A DNA stretch of 64,000 nt from Comamonas sp. (GTDB taxonomy: Bacteria > Pseudomonadota > Gammaproteobacteria > Burkholderiales > Burkholderiaceae_C). The stretch is from contig JAITLR010000003.1 in assembly GCA_031277805.1 (NCBI GenBank), forward strand, positions 1 to 64,000. The letters run 5' to 3'. A program made the translations under genes and the position numbers. The notes below the pieces were generated by a model. The model had not been told where the DNA came from. It was given only the letters and a program-made list of their open reading frames with translations, and did no database searches. Positions 54,189-63,729 of the stretch are shown here, one piece after another. Each line of letters begins with the position of its first letter. The stretch's first letter is position 1.

Positions 54189-54992
54189 ATGCAAGACTGG
54201 AACCCCGCGCTGTATCTGCGCTTCGCCAATGAGCGCACACGCCCGGCCGCAGAGCTGCTGGCGCGGGTGCCAGCCTTGCAACCGGCCCGCCGCCTCCACA
54301 TCGTGGACCTGGGCTGCGGGCCGGGCAACTCCACCGAATTGCTGGTGGAGCGATTTCCTGATGCCGATGTTCTCGGTGTCGACAACTCCGAATCCATGCT
54401 GGAGACTGCACGCAAGCAGTTGCCACAGGCCAGGTTCGAGGCCGGTGATATTGCCTCCTGGGCACCTGCCGAAGGTGAGCCAGCGCCTGATCTGATTTAT
54501 GCCAATGCCTCCATCCAGTGGGTGGGCGAGCATGAGGCCCTGGTTCCCCGTCTGTTTTCGCTGCTGGCGCCCGGTGGCGTGCTGGCCGTGCAGATGCCTG
54601 ACAACCGTCAGGAGCCCACGCACCGAAACATGCGCGAAGTCGCGCAGCTGCCCCGGTTTGTGGGGTATATCGGTGATGCGAGCAAGGTGCGTACCGAGAT
54701 TTTGCCCATAGCGGCTTACTACGACCTGCTGGCGGCTCCGGCCAATGAGGCTTCGAGCGTGGATGTGTGGCACACCATCTACCAGCACCCCATGGATTCG
54801 GCTGCGGCCATTGTCCAGTGGCTGCGCGGTACGGGTCTCAAGCCTTTTGTCGAAGGCCTGCCTGGCGAGCTGCAAGCCGAGTTCCTGACTGAATACGAGC
54901 GTCGCATCGATGCGGCCTATCCCGAGCGGACCGACGGCAAGCGTCTGCTGGCCTTCCCCCGACTTTTCATGGTGGCTCAGCGCAAGTCATGA
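54189..54992 (+). CDS. tam: Trans-aconitate 2-methyltransferase
   Basis: 267-residue SAM-dependent methyltransferase. Motif I is VDLGCGPGNSTELL (about 38-51) and ADVLGVDNSESML follows. It esterifies trans-aconitate, an inhibitor of aconitase that forms from cis-aconitate. It sits 9 bases after mdh and a few genes before acnB, which fits this detoxification role. The stop overlaps the next start by 4 bases. Confidence 0.9.
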   Translation: MQDWNPALYLRFANERTRPAAELLARVPALQPARRLHIVDLGCGPGNSTELLVERFPDADVLGVDNSESMLETARKQLPQARFEAGDIASWAPAEGEPAPDLIYANASIQWVGEHEALVPRLFSLLAPGGVLAVQMPDNRQEPTHRNMREVAQLPRFVGYIGDASKVRTEILPIAAYYDLLAAPANEASSVDVWHTIYQHPMDSAAAIVQWLRGTGLKPFVEGLPGELQAEFLTEYERRIDAAYPERTDGKRLLAFPRLFMVAQRKS

Positions 54993-55993
54993 CGAAAGAA
55001 CTGGTTCATCCCGCCACCGTGCTGCTCGACGCTCAGGGTGGTGCTCAGCGTCTGCCTGTCTGCGATCACTACAGCGGCGTGGAAGTGCGCATGCGCAAAA
55101 GCCTGCAGCTGCAGGCTGAGATGATGGCCGAGTTCGGTACCTGCGTATTCGACGTCACGCTTGATTGCGAGGATGGCGCTCCAGTCGGCCAGGAGGCCGA
55201 GCATGCGCGTCTGGTCGTCGAGCTGGCGAGCGGTGCGGTACCGGGCGCACGCGTGGCAGCCCGGGTACACGCGGTGGATCATGCACATTTCCAGGCCGAT
55301 ATGGACATCATCGCTGGCGGTGCGGCGGACAAGCTCTGTCACATCATGATTCCCAAGGTGGAGTCGGTGGATGACGTCATCAAGGCTGAAAAAGCCCTGC
55401 AGCGCGCTACAGGAAAGCGTGTGCCGCTACATGTTTTGATTGAGTCGCCAGCGGCGGTGCACCAGGCATTCGATATTGCTGCGCACCCTGCAGTGCAGAG
55501 CATCTCCTTCGGGCTGATGGACTTTGTCTCGGCTCATGGCGGAGCGATTCCAGCGTCGGCCATGACGGCACAGGGTCAGTTCGAGCACCCGCTGGTGGTG
55601 CGCGCCAAGCTGGAGATTGCCGCAGCCTGTCATGCCCACGGCAAGGTGCCGTCGCACTGCGTGGTCACCGAGTTCAAGAATCCCCAGGCTCTGGGAGCCT
55701 GTGCGCAGAAAGCTGCGCGAGAACTCGGCTACACACGCATGTGGAGCATCCATCCCGACCAGATTCGACCCATTTTGAGAGCCTTCGCCCCCGCAGAAGA
55801 CGAAGTTCGACAGGCGGCACAAATTCTTACCTCTGCGGCGGTGCAGAATTGGGCCCCCATCAGTTTTGGTGGTGTACTACACGACCGCGCCAGCTACCGC
55901 TATTTCTGGCAGTTGCTTGAGCGCGCTCATCAGACGGGGCAGACCTTGCCGGTTGAAGTTCAACCCTGGTTTGTCCCGGACTCAACCCATTGA
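54989..55993 (+). CDS. CitE-like HpcH/HpaI aldolase, CoA-ester lyase family
   Basis: 334 residues, TIM barrel with VTLDCEDGAPVG holding the metal-binding acids (about 51-62), MIPKVESVDDV the substrate loop and HVLIESPAAVHQAF the next metal ligand (Glu). Related enzymes split citramalyl-CoA, malyl-CoA or citryl-CoA. It is not part of a citDEF citrate lyase operon; location between tam and acnB suggests a TCA-linked acid or CoA ester. Overlaps tam by 4 bases. Confidence 0.82.
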   Translation: MTKELVHPATVLLDAQGGAQRLPVCDHYSGVEVRMRKSLQLQAEMMAEFGTCVFDVTLDCEDGAPVGQEAEHARLVVELASGAVPGARVAARVHAVDHAHFQADMDIIAGGAADKLCHIMIPKVESVDDVIKAEKALQRATGKRVPLHVLIESPAAVHQAFDIAAHPAVQSISFGLMDFVSAHGGAIPASAMTAQGQFEHPLVVRAKLEIAAACHAHGKVPSHCVVTEFKNPQALGACAQKAARELGYTRMWSIHPDQIRPILRAFAPAEDEVRQAAQILTSAAVQNWAPISFGGVLHDRASYRYFWQLLERAHQTGQTLPVEVQPWFVPDSTH

Positions 55994-56023
55994 ACTCAAA
56001 CAAGTCTGCAGGAGCCAATTCCT

Positions 56024-56584
56024 ATGAAGACCCTTATCGCTACCTTGATGATTGCAGCTCCGCTGCTGGCCGTTGGTCAATCCGCTGTGGCACAGACCAC
56101 GCCCAAGGCTAAAGCCACGGCTACGAAGAAGGCTGCAGCCAAGAAGGCTCCCGCCAAGAAGGGCACCAAGGCTGCTGCCGCTGCAGCAACTGGCGCCGGT
56201 GCTGCCGCTGTGGCGGCCGGCCCTGCTTCTGCCGCGCTGAGCGCAGAAGACCTGGCTGTTTCCGAACGCGTGTTCAAGGGCCGTATTCCCTGCGAACTGG
56301 GTGCCTATGTGAACGTGACTGCCGATGCGGCCAACCCTGGCTACTTCATCGTGGACGGCCGTGGCTTCAAGTACCACATGTCGCCCGTGAAGACATCGAC
56401 TGGCACCGTGCGTCTGGAAGACAAGGCCGCCGGAGCTGTATGGCTGCAGATCGCCAACAAGTCCATGCTGATGAACCAGAAGGCTGGTCAGCGTCTGGCC
56501 GATGAGTGCATGGCTCCCGAGCAACAACAAGTGGCCGAAGCCATCCGCAAGAACCCACCTCCTAGCCTGCTGGACAACAAGTAA
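56024..56584 (+). CDS. Exported Lys/Ala-rich protein with MliC-like end
   Basis: 186 residues. The signal peptide is about 1-24 (MKTLIATLMIAAPLLAVGQS then AVAQ). A low-complexity region of lysine and alanine (about 26-75), like the tail of histone H1, follows. The C-terminal part from about 88 has two cysteines (IPCELG and DEC) and VRLEDKAAGAVWLQIANKSM, which recalls MliC-type lysozyme inhibitors, though I am not sure. It is transcribed with citE-like and acnB. Confidence 0.65.
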   Translation: MKTLIATLMIAAPLLAVGQSAVAQTTPKAKATATKKAAAKKAPAKKGTKAAAAAATGAGAAAVAAGPASAALSAEDLAVSERVFKGRIPCELGAYVNVTADAANPGYFIVDGRGFKYHMSPVKTSTGTVRLEDKAAGAVWLQIANKSMLMNQKAGQRLADECMAPEQQQVAEAIRKNPPPSLLDNK

Positions 56585-56681
56585 TCCAGCGAGGCTGAGG
56601 GCTGCCGCCGCGCACACGGAGGCAGCCCTGTGAATCGCGCATCACCGCGCAGCCTTTTTCAAAAACCATTGGAGAGAACCC

Positions 56682-59267
56682 ATGTTGAAAGCCTACCGTG
56701 ACCATGTGGCAGAACGCGCCGCATTGGGCATCCCCCCGCTGCCCCTGGATGCCAAGCAGGTCGCTGAGCTGATCGAGCTGATCAAGAACCCGCCTGCTGG
56801 TGAGGATGCGTTCCTGCTCGACCTGCTGACCCACCGCGTGCCGCCCGGAGTGGACGATGCTGCCAAGGTCAAGGCTTCCTTCCTGGCTGCCGTGGCTCAC
56901 GGCGACCTGAAGGTGGGTCTCATCTCCAAGGCCAAGGCCACCGAGCTGCTGGGCACCATGGTCGGTGGCTACAACGTGCACCCTCTGATCGAGCTGCTGG
57001 ACGATGCTGACGTCGCTGGCGTGGCTGCTGACGCGCTGAAGAAGACACTGCTGATGTTCGACTTCTTCAACGACGTGGCAGACAAGGCCAAGGCCGGAAA
57101 TGCCAAGGCCAAGGAGGTGATGCAAAGCTGGGCCGATGCCGAGTGGTTCACCTCGCGTCCCAAGGTCGAGGAAAAGATCACCGTCACCGTCTTCAAGGTG
57201 CCCGGCGAAACCAATACTGACGACCTGTCGCCCGCTCCCGATGCCTGGAGCCGTCCCGACATTCCTCTGCACTACCTGGCCATGCTCAAGAACACGCGTC
57301 CCGACGCGGCGTTCAAGCCCGAAGAAGACGGCAAGCGCGGCCCCATGCAGTTCATCGAAGACCTGAAGAAGAAGGGCCATCTGGTTGCCTACGTGGGTGA
57401 CGTGGTCGGTACCGGTTCTTCGCGCAAGTCCGCCACCAACTCCATCATCTGGGGCACGGGCGTGGACATTCCCTTTGTTCCCAACAAGCGCTTTGGCGGC
57501 GTGACGCTGGGCGGCAAGATCGCTCCCATCTTCTTCAACACGCAAGAAGACTCCGGCGCTCTGCCCATTGAAGTCGACGTTTCCAAGCTGGAAATGGGCG
57601 ACGTGATCGACGTGCTGCCCTACGCCGGCAAGATCGTCAAGAACGGCGAAACCGTGGCTGACTTCCAGCTCAAGAGCGACGTGCTGCTGGACGAAGTGCA
57701 AGCCGGTGGCCGTATCAACCTGATCATCGGCCGTTCGCTGACCGCCAAGGCCCGCGAAGCCCTGGGTCTGCCTGCATCCACCGTGTTCCGTCTGCCCCAG
57801 GCGCCTGCCGAGTCCAAGGCTGGCTTCACACTGGCCCAGAAGATGGTCGGCCGCGCCTGTGGTCTGCCCGAAGGTCAGGGCGTGCGCCCCGGTACCTACT
57901 GCGAGCCTCGCATGACCACCGTGGGTTCGCAGGACACCACCGGCCCCATGACCCGTGACGAACTGAAGGACCTGGCTTGCCTGGGCTTCTCTGCCGATAT
58001 GGTGATGCAGTCCTTCTGCCACACGGCCGCTTACCCCAAGCCTGTGGACGTGAAGACGCACCGCGAACTGCCCCAGTTCATCTCCAACCGCGGCGGCGTG
58101 GCCCTGCGTCCTGGTGACGGTGTGATCCACAGCTGGCTGAACCGCCTGCTGTTGCCCGACACCGTGGGCACCGGTGGTGACTCGCACACCCGTTTCCCCA
58201 TCGGCATCTCCTTCCCCGCAGGCTCAGGTCTGGTGGCCTTCGGTGCCGCCACCGGCGTGATGCCTCTGGACATGCCCGAATCCGTGCTGGTGCGCTTCAA
58301 GGGCGAAATGCAGCCTGGCGTGACCCTGCGTGATCTGGTGCACGCGATTCCTCTGTACGGTATCAAGCAAGGTCTGCTGACCGTGGCCAAGGCCGGCAAG
58401 ATCAACGAGTTCTCGGGTCGCATCCTGGAAATCGAAGGCCTGCCCAACCTGAAGGTCGAGCAAGCATTCGAGCTGTCCGACGCGTCTGCCGAGCGTTCCG
58501 CCGCCGGTTGCACGATCAAGCTGAACCCCGAGCCGATCAAGGAATACCTGACTTCGAACATCGTTCTGATGAAGAACATGATCGCCGACGGTTACTCCGA
58601 CGCCAAGACACTGCAGCGCCGTATCGAGAAGGTCGAAGCCTGGCTGGCCAAGCCCGACCTGCTGGAAGCCGACAAGAACGCCGAGTACGCCCATGTCATC
58701 GAAATCGACATGAGCGAAATCGTCGAGCCTATCGTCTGCTGCCCTAACGATCCCGATGACGCCAAGACTCTGTCGGACGTGGCCGGTGCCAAGATCGACG
58801 AAGCCTTCATCGGCTCCTGCATGACCAATATCGGTCACTTCCGCGCCGCAGCCAAGCTGCTGGGCGGCCAGCGTGACATCCCCGTCAAGCTGTGGGTGGC
58901 TCCTCCCACCAAGATGGACCAGGACGAGCTGATCAAGGAAGGTCACTACTCTGCCTTCGGCACTGCCGGTGCCCGTACCGAAATGCCTGGCTGCTCGCTG
59001 TGCATGGGCAACCAGGCTCAGGTGCGCGAAGGTGCGACTGTTATCTCGACTTCCACTCGTAACTTCCCCAACCGTCTGGGCAAGAACACCAATGTGTACC
59101 TGGGCTCGGCCGAGCTGGCAGCCATTGCTTCGCGTCTGGGCTATCTGCCTTCCAAGGAAGAGTACCTGAAGGAAATGGGCGTGATCGATGCCGACAAGGC
59201 CTCCGTCTACCGCTACATGAACTTCAACGAAATCGCCGAGTACGCCGAAGTCGCCGCCAAGGTGTAA
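56682..59267 (+). CDS. acnB: Aconitate hydratase B
   Basis: 861-residue bifunctional aconitase/2-methylisocitrate dehydratase of the AcnB type. The HEAT-like N-terminal domain (about 1-155) sets it apart from AcnA. The [4Fe-4S] cysteines lie in [14 protein letters not shown] and [25 protein letters not shown] is the AcnB swivel-domain segment. GGAGAG precedes the ATG. It ends the TCA cluster and is followed by a terminator. Confidence 0.97.
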   Translation: MLKAYRDHVAERAALGIPPLPLDAKQVAELIELIKNPPAGEDAFLLDLLTHRVPPGVDDAAKVKASFLAAVAHGDLKVGLISKAKATELLGTMVGGYNVHPLIELLDDADVAGVAADALKKTLLMFDFFNDVADKAKAGNAKAKEVMQSWADAEWFTSRPKVEEKITVTVFKVPGETNTDDLSPAPDAWSRPDIPLHYLAMLKNTRPDAAFKPEEDGKRGPMQFIEDLKKKGHLVAYVGDVVGTGSSRKSATNSIIWGTGVDIPFVPNKRFGGVTLGGKIAPIFFNTQEDSGALPIEVDVSKLEMGDVIDVLPYAGKIVKNGETVADFQLKSDVLLDEVQAGGRINLIIGRSLTAKAREALGLPASTVFRLPQAPAESKAGFTLAQKMVGRACGLPEGQGVRPGTYCEPRMTTVGSQDTTGPMTRDELKDLACLGFSADMVMQSFCHTAAYPKPVDVKTHRELPQFISNRGGVALRPGDGVIHSWLNRLLLPDTVGTGGDSHTRFPIGISFPAGSGLVAFGAATGVMPLDMPESVLVRFKGEMQPGVTLRDLVHAIPLYGIKQGLLTVAKAGKINEFSGRILEIEGLPNLKVEQAFELSDASAERSAAGCTIKLNPEPIKEYLTSNIVLMKNMIADGYSDAKTLQRRIEKVEAWLAKPDLLEADKNAEYAHVIEIDMSEIVEPIVCCPNDPDDAKTLSDVAGAKIDEAFIGSCMTNIGHFRAAAKLLGGQRDIPVKLWVAPPTKMDQDELIKEGHYSAFGTAGARTEMPGCSLCMGNQAQVREGATVISTSTRNFPNRLGKNTNVYLGSAELAAIASRLGYLPSKEEYLKEMGVIDADKASVYRYMNFNEIAEYAEVAAKV

Positions 59268-59310
59268 GCGTTCAAGGTAAGGGGAAAGGCCTGCAAAGGC
59301 CTTGCTCTCC

Positions 59311-59350
59311 AAAAAGCCCGCTGGATGAAAGCCCTGCGGGCTTTTGTTTT
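59311..59350 (+). terminator. Terminator after acnB
   Basis: AAAAGCCCGC and GCGGGCTTTT pair across a 12-nt loop, followed by a T-rich run. Confidence 0.85.
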
Positions 59351-59363
59351 TGGGGCTCGATTG

Positions 59364-60218
59364 TCAGCCTGCGCGGCGGTTCTGCCGCAACTGCTGCAGC
59401 GCCATCTGGGTCTGGGTGTTGGCGGGGAAAAAGGACTCGACGGCCAGCTCCTGCAGCGTCACATCCACAGGCGTGCCAAAGATGGTGATGGTGCTGATAA
59501 AGCTCAGCTTGCCCAGCCGGGTATTCAACTCGAAGGGCACGGCGATCAGGCTGGCAGTCGAGGCTGCTGCAACGGATGGCGCAGCATCATCGAACGGATA
59601 GGCCGCGATTTCGTCATGCAGCGCTTGTAGCTCGCCATCTGACGTGGCGGCGATCTGCTGCTGCAAGCGGTGCAGCAGATGGGCACGCCACTGCGCGGCA
59701 TTGGCCAGGCGAGGGCCTAGACCCTCGGGATGCAGGCTCAGACGCAGCACATTCACGGGGGGCTCCAGCAGCCATGGCGCCACGCCATCCAGCAGCAGCG
59801 GTACAACGGCGTTGGAAGCGACCAGGTTCCAGTGTCTGTCCACAGCCAGCGCGGGATTGGGCTCATGACCTTTGAGTACCAGGTCCACAGCCTGGCGTGC
59901 TGCAGCCAGATCGGGATGGTCCAGCGGGCGCACCTGATACATGGGAGCAAATCCTGCGGCAACCAGAAGTCCGTTGCGCTCGCGCAGTGGTACAGAGAGA
60001 CGCTCGGCCAGGCGCAGCACCATCTCGCGGCTGGGCTGTGCGCGGCCGGTCTCCACATAGCTCAGGTGACGGGTCGAGATGTCGGCTTCCAGGGCCAGCC
60101 CCTGCTGGCTGAGCCGCCGGTGCTGACGCCAATGGCGCAGATGTTCGCCGAACGGCGCCCGTGTACCGGGTGCCAGGGTGGCTGTAGCGGTTGAAGAGGG
60201 CGCAGAGTGGGTGTTCAT
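59364..60218 (-). CDS. XRE-family regulator with MmyB-like ligand domain
   Basis: 284 residues. HTH HRRLSQQGLALEADISTRHL is at about 33-52 and the remainder is an MmyB-like PAS-type domain (PLDHPDLAAARQAVDLVLKG then LAVDRHWNLVASNAV). Similar proteins bind fatty acids. Divergent from a small membrane protein gene. The ATG at 60218 is the best fit. Confidence 0.87.
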   Translation of the reverse strand: MNTHSAPSSTATATLAPGTRAPFGEHLRHWRQHRRLSQQGLALEADISTRHLSYVETGRAQPSREMVLRLAERLSVPLRERNGLLVAAGFAPMYQVRPLDHPDLAAARQAVDLVLKGHEPNPALAVDRHWNLVASNAVVPLLLDGVAPWLLEPPVNVLRLSLHPEGLGPRLANAAQWRAHLLHRLQQQIAATSDGELQALHDEIAAYPFDDAAPSVAAASTASLIAVPFELNTRLGKLSFISTITIFGTPVDVTLQELAVESFFPANTQTQMALQQLRQNRRAG

Positions 60219-60357
60219 GGCTGCATCGTAGTGGCAGGCAGAGTGCGAGGCCATGACCTGCGAGGTTATCGACGCGCTGCATGCCGGTGGCAATCATGGA
60301 TCCCAGCAGCCGGCACAGGGCCGGTCGCAGACCTTCTACATGCAACAGGAGTTTTCC

Positions 60358-60780
60358 ATGTCCATCCTTGCTTCTTCCCGGTTTCTGCCCCGAGTGATGT
60401 GGGCTGACGCAGCTTCTTGCGCGGCCTCTGGCATGTTGCAACTGCTGGCTGCAAGGCCTCTGGCGGCACTCACGGGCCTGCCGCTTTCCTTGCTGACCGG
60501 TACCGGTGTCTTTCTGCTGGTCTACGCCTTGCTTGCAGGCTGGATTGCCCGGCGCCAGCCTGTGCCGCGCACGCTGATTGGTCTGATCGCCATCGGCAAT
60601 CTGGGCTGGGCTCTGGCTTGTGCGCTGCTGATCTTTGGCTCTGGCCTGGCGCTCAGTGGCTGGGGCGTGGCCTGGGTCGCGGCGCAGGCACTCGTGGTGA
60701 TCGTTTTGGCAGATCTGCAGTGGCTGGGCTTGCGAGCCACACGTGGCAGCACGTATCAGTCATTGCAAGCAGCGGTCTGA
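60358..60780 (+). CDS. Small four-helix membrane protein
   Basis: 140 residues with four predicted helices (about 15-35, 40-60, 70-90, 95-120). Family unknown. ACAGGAG precedes the ATG at 60358. It is divergent from the XRE gene and may be regulated by it. The stop TGA shares its last base with a MITE-like element. Confidence 0.75.
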   Translation: MSILASSRFLPRVMWADAASCAASGMLQLLAARPLAALTGLPLSLLTGTGVFLLVYALLAGWIARRQPVPRTLIGLIAIGNLGWALACALLIFGSGLALSGWGVAWVAAQALVVIVLADLQWLGLRATRGSTYQSLQAAV

Positions 60781-60882
60781 TTCCATTTCTAAATCATCCG
60801 ATTACTTTGTCGGCTTCGCTCGCCGTGCTGCAGCACTGTCTTCGCTTCGCCTTCGCGTACTCGAATGATTGATAAACGGAAT
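60780..60882. mobile_element. 103-bp MITE-like element, copy 2
   Basis: Differs from 38468-38570 at only three positions, in the same orientation. It begins at the last base of the upstream stop codon. Same imperfect inverted ends and the same central GTGCTGCAGCAC palindrome. Confidence 0.82.
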
Positions 60883-60891
60883 GACACTCTT

Positions 60892-60925
60892 AAAAAAGAT
60901 AGCTGGAAGCGCTTGTCAATTCATG
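60892..60925 (+). repeat. Interspersed repeat, copy E
   Basis: AAAGATAGCTGGAAGCGCTT resembles the core of the other copies; directly after the MITE-like element. Confidence 0.45.
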
Positions 60926-61093
60926 AAAAGAATCAGGTTTGAACCTGAACTCATGGATTGGCTTGCGCAGCCAGCTATGCTTTTTCTTATATCCACCATG
61001 CGTGTACCTGGATAAGCAGCCGCACGGCGCTCGCGATAATAGGCCGCCGCTTAGAATCTGGGGCTGCGTCACACCGACGCATTCTTTGCAACC

Positions 61094-61127
61094 ATGGGTT
61101 CCCTCGCCCCCATCGACCAAAAAGGAC
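61094..61127 (+). ncRNA. Possible preQ1-I riboswitch
   Basis: A 5-bp stem ATGGG (61094-61098) / CCCAT (61109-61113) encloses a loop starting TTC, so GGTTC of the preQ1-I pattern is present. CGACC then AAAAA (61119-61123) and GGAC follow; GGA could pair with TCC in the loop as the pseudoknot and is also the ribosome site. It lies 4 bases before a queuosine-precursor transporter start. No T-run, so translational control is likely. Confidence 0.5.
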
Positions 61128-61131
61128 TGTC

Positions 61132-61812
61132 ATGACATCCGCTCATGCCGTGCAGACGCAAGCGTCGCGCGTGCCGCTTTATCTCTCTCTCCTGGTGGCG
61201 TTCCACATCGCCATCGTCATTGCCAGCAACTATCTGGTGCAGCTGCCCATCAACCTGCTGGGCTTTCACAGCACCTGGGGGGCTTTCAGCTTTCCTTTCA
61301 TCTTTCTGGCCACTGATCTGACCGTGCGCCTGATCGGCAAGGTGGAGGCGCGGCGTGTCATCACCCGTGCCATGCTGCCGGCGCTGCTGGTGTCCTATGT
61401 GGTGAGCGTGCTGTTCCATGATGGCGGCTTCAACGGCTGGGAGGCGCTGCAGAGCTTCAACAGCTTTGTGTTCCGCATCGCACTGGCCAGCTTTGCTGCC
61501 TATGCTTTGGGCCAGTTGCTGGACATTCAGGTCTTCGACCGCATTCGCCAGAAAAGCCGTGCCTGGTGGCTGGCTCCGGCGGCCGCCTCGATTTTTGGCC
61601 AGGCGCTGGACACGGCAGCCTTTTTCTCCATCGCCTTCTGGAACAGCACTGATGCCTTCATGGCCGCCAACTGGGTGGAAATCGCCATGGTCGATTACGT
61701 CATCAAGCTGGCAGTGAGCCTGCTGCTGTTCGTGCCGGCCTATGGCATGGTGTTGGCTGCCATTGTGCGCAATATGAGTGTGCCGGCTGCACCTGCGACG
61801 GCTGCGCACTGA
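61132..61812 (+). CDS. yhhQ: Queuosine precursor transporter (YhhQ/QueT-like)
   Basis: 226-residue membrane protein with six helices, COG1738 type. IVIASNYLVQLPINLLGFHSTWGAF and FPFIFLATDLTVRLIGK are typical, and FFSIAFWNSTDAFMAANWVE suits the C-terminal half. Imports 7-cyano-7-deazaguanine (preQ0) or preQ1 for queuosine tRNA modification. AAAGGA precedes the ATG at 61132 and may be masked by the riboswitch. Confidence 0.9.
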   Translation: MTSAHAVQTQASRVPLYLSLLVAFHIAIVIASNYLVQLPINLLGFHSTWGAFSFPFIFLATDLTVRLIGKVEARRVITRAMLPALLVSYVVSVLFHDGGFNGWEALQSFNSFVFRIALASFAAYALGQLLDIQVFDRIRQKSRAWWLAPAAASIFGQALDTAAFFSIAFWNSTDAFMAANWVEIAMVDYVIKLAVSLLLFVPAYGMVLAAIVRNMSVPAAPATAAH

Positions 61813-61828
61813 GTGTTCTAACGACCAT

Positions 61829-61860
61829 CAAAAAGGCCGCCCCATGGGCGGCCTTTTTAT
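61829..61860. terminator. Bidirectional terminator between yhhQ and bfr
   Basis: AAAAAGGCCGCC-CCAT-GGGCGGCCTTTTT with runs on both sides; ends both convergent genes. Confidence 0.9.
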
Positions 61861-61878
61861 TTCCGAGGGTGTGAAGGC

Positions 61879-62343
61879 TCAGGCCTGGCTTTGCAGATAG
61901 TTCTGCAAGCCCACCATCTGGATCAGTCCCAGCTGCTTTTCCAGCCAATAGGCGTGGTCTTCCTCGGTGTCCTTGAGCTGGGCCAGCAGGATGTCGCGGC
62001 TCACATAGTCGTGATGCTGCTCGCATAGTGCAATGCCCTGCTGCAGGCCGGCGCGCACTTCGTATTCGGTGTCCAAGTCCTTGCGCAGCATCTCGGGCAC
62101 GGTCTCTCCGGGAGTGAACTCCTTGGGACGCATATCGGGGCGGCCGCCCAGCATCAGGATACGGCGCAGCAGTGTGTCGGCATGCTGGGTTTCTTCCTGC
62201 ATCTCATGATCGAGGCGCGTGAAGAGCTTGCCAAAGCCCTGATCCTCGTAGATACGCGAGTGAGCGAAATACTGGTCGCGCGCAGCCAGCTCGCCGCGCA
62301 GCAGGTCCTTGAGGTAATTGACGACTTCGGGGTGGCCTTGCAT
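61879..62343 (-). CDS. bfr: Bacterioferritin without haem-ligand methionine
   Basis: 154-residue four-helix iron-storage protein. Ferroxidase residues match E. coli Bfr: Glu18, Glu51, His54, Glu93, plus a final [10 protein letters not shown] segment. Met52, which binds the intersubunit haem in E. coli, is Thr52 here ([11 protein letters not shown]). The ending [10 protein letters not shown] is the usual Bfr ending. It stands alone, so the haem-binding partner subunit must be encoded elsewhere if it exists. Confidence 0.93.
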   Translation of the reverse strand: MQGHPEVVNYLKDLLRGELAARDQYFAHSRIYEDQGFGKLFTRLDHEMQEETQHADTLLRRILMLGGRPDMRPKEFTPGETVPEMLRKDLDTEYEVRAGLQQGIALCEQHHDYVSRDILLAQLKDTEEDHAYWLEKQLGLIQMVGLQNYLQSQA

Positions 62344-62823
62344 ATTTTTTGTTCTCGGTGAGGTTTGCTAAGCCTGAAGTATCCCGCGTCTGGCTTCAGT
62401 GATCAAAGGCAGCTATCAATTCCCGAGCGTTCGCACTCTGGATGCGGGCCGTAAGCAGATGCATTCGCATTGCATGAGGGCATATTCCGGCCAGCCAGAC
62501 CATCAGTTGTGAGCGGCCGCACCCGGACCGAAGTGGATTTTCGGCTGATCGACGCCCGCATCGGCTTCGGGTTGATCTCGGATATTCGAACGTGGCGCCG
62601 CAATGTTCACGAGCGACATGAACCGGTCCTGCGTCGAACCAGGCCTCGAATGAATGTCAGGCAAGGCGAGGGATGCTTCCAAGACCGGGCCCTAGCGACT
62701 GCCGCCATGAACGGCAGAAGGGCCGTATTGTGTGCACAATGGTGGCCAGCTTAGACGAGCGGCTCGCACCATGCCATAGCTGCTTTATATTGATTCGCGT
62801 CACAGACCATCGAAGAAGACCGC
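62344..62823. other. Intergenic region without a supported gene
   Basis: 480 bp. Short frames exist on both strands, but none has a ribosome site and a recognisable protein. A partial repeat-like ATAGCTGCTTTATATTGATT occurs near 62776. It should contain the promoters of bfr and of the transporter genes. Confidence 0.5.
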
Positions 62824-63726
62824 ATGTCGATCAAATCCATTCTGAAATCCACCGTGGCGGTACTGGCATTCGTCACTGGCGGGTCGCTTTTCGCACAGGG
62901 TATGCCCATCAATGCAGCGGCGTTTGACGCTCTGGTTGCACAGGGCCCCGTAGCCGACGCTGCGACCATCGCCTCAAGCACCTGGGCCAGCAAGATCAAG
63001 CAGGCCGGTACGCTGCGCTTCGGCGGTGTGCAGACCTCGAATCTTTTCTCACTGCTCAACGAGAAGGATGGAAAGATCCGCGGCTTCGACGCTGGTCTGG
63101 CTCAACTCATCACCCGCTACATCCTGGGCGATGCGGCCAAGTACCAGTTCGCGCAAGTGACCTCGTCCACGCGCGAGCAGGTGCTTGTCAACAATCAGGT
63201 GGACCTGGTCTTTGCCACCTATTCCATCACCCCCGCTCGCGCCGAGAAGATCTCGTTTGCCGGCCCTTACTACACATCGCAGTCCGGGGTGCTGGTCAAG
63301 GCGAACAACAAGGCGATCCAGTCATACAACGATCTGGCTGGCAAGAAGGTCGCCACACAGGCGGGCTCCACAGGGCCCGCGATATTGGCGCAGTACGCTC
63401 CCAAGGCTGTCGTGCAAGAGTTTCAGACGCACCAGGAAGCCATCGATGCGCTACGCCAGGGGCGCGTGGATGCTTACGTGACCGATTACACGCTGCTGCT
63501 CAACGCCTTGAGCCTTGGTGCCAGCAACGCGCGACTGGCGGGCACGCCCTTTGGTGCGCAGGACCCCTATGGAGTTGGACTACCCAAGGGCTCGGACGGT
63601 GTGGCCTTCATCAATGCCTTCCTGAAGAAGCTGGAGGCCGACGGCACCTGGGCCAAACTCTGGACGATATCCATCGGACAGCGCACTGGCAGCACGACCG
63701 TTCCGACGCCACCCGCGATTCCTTGA
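62824..63726 (+). CDS. Polar amino-acid ABC transporter substrate-binding protein
   Basis: 300-residue periplasmic protein. The signal peptide is about 1-22 (VLAFVTGGSLFAQ). RFGGVQTSNLFSLLNEKDGKIRGFDAGLAQLI and VDLVFATYSITPARAEKISFAGPYY are the family-3 binding fold of glutamate/aspartate or cystine systems. GAAGAAG precedes the ATG at 62824. Ligand not decided. The permease follows 3 bases after the stop codon. Confidence 0.88.
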   Translation: MSIKSILKSTVAVLAFVTGGSLFAQGMPINAAAFDALVAQGPVADAATIASSTWASKIKQAGTLRFGGVQTSNLFSLLNEKDGKIRGFDAGLAQLITRYILGDAAKYQFAQVTSSTREQVLVNNQVDLVFATYSITPARAEKISFAGPYYTSQSGVLVKANNKAIQSYNDLAGKKVATQAGSTGPAILAQYAPKAVVQEFQTHQEAIDALRQGRVDAYVTDYTLLLNALSLGASNARLAGTPFGAQDPYGVGLPKGSDGVAFINAFLKKLEADGTWAKLWTISIGQRTGSTTVPTPPAIP

Positions 63727-63729
63727 ACG

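Noticed and set aside
53133-54875. 580-codon minus-strand frame opposite mdh and tam
   Set aside because: Mirror frame of two certain genes, no domain.
56562-58187. 541-codon minus-strand frame opposite acnB
   Set aside because: Mirror frame of acnB, peptide composition typical of antisense.
62470-62754. 94-codon plus-strand frame
   Set aside because: No ribosome site, Arg-rich peptide, no family; left as intergenic.
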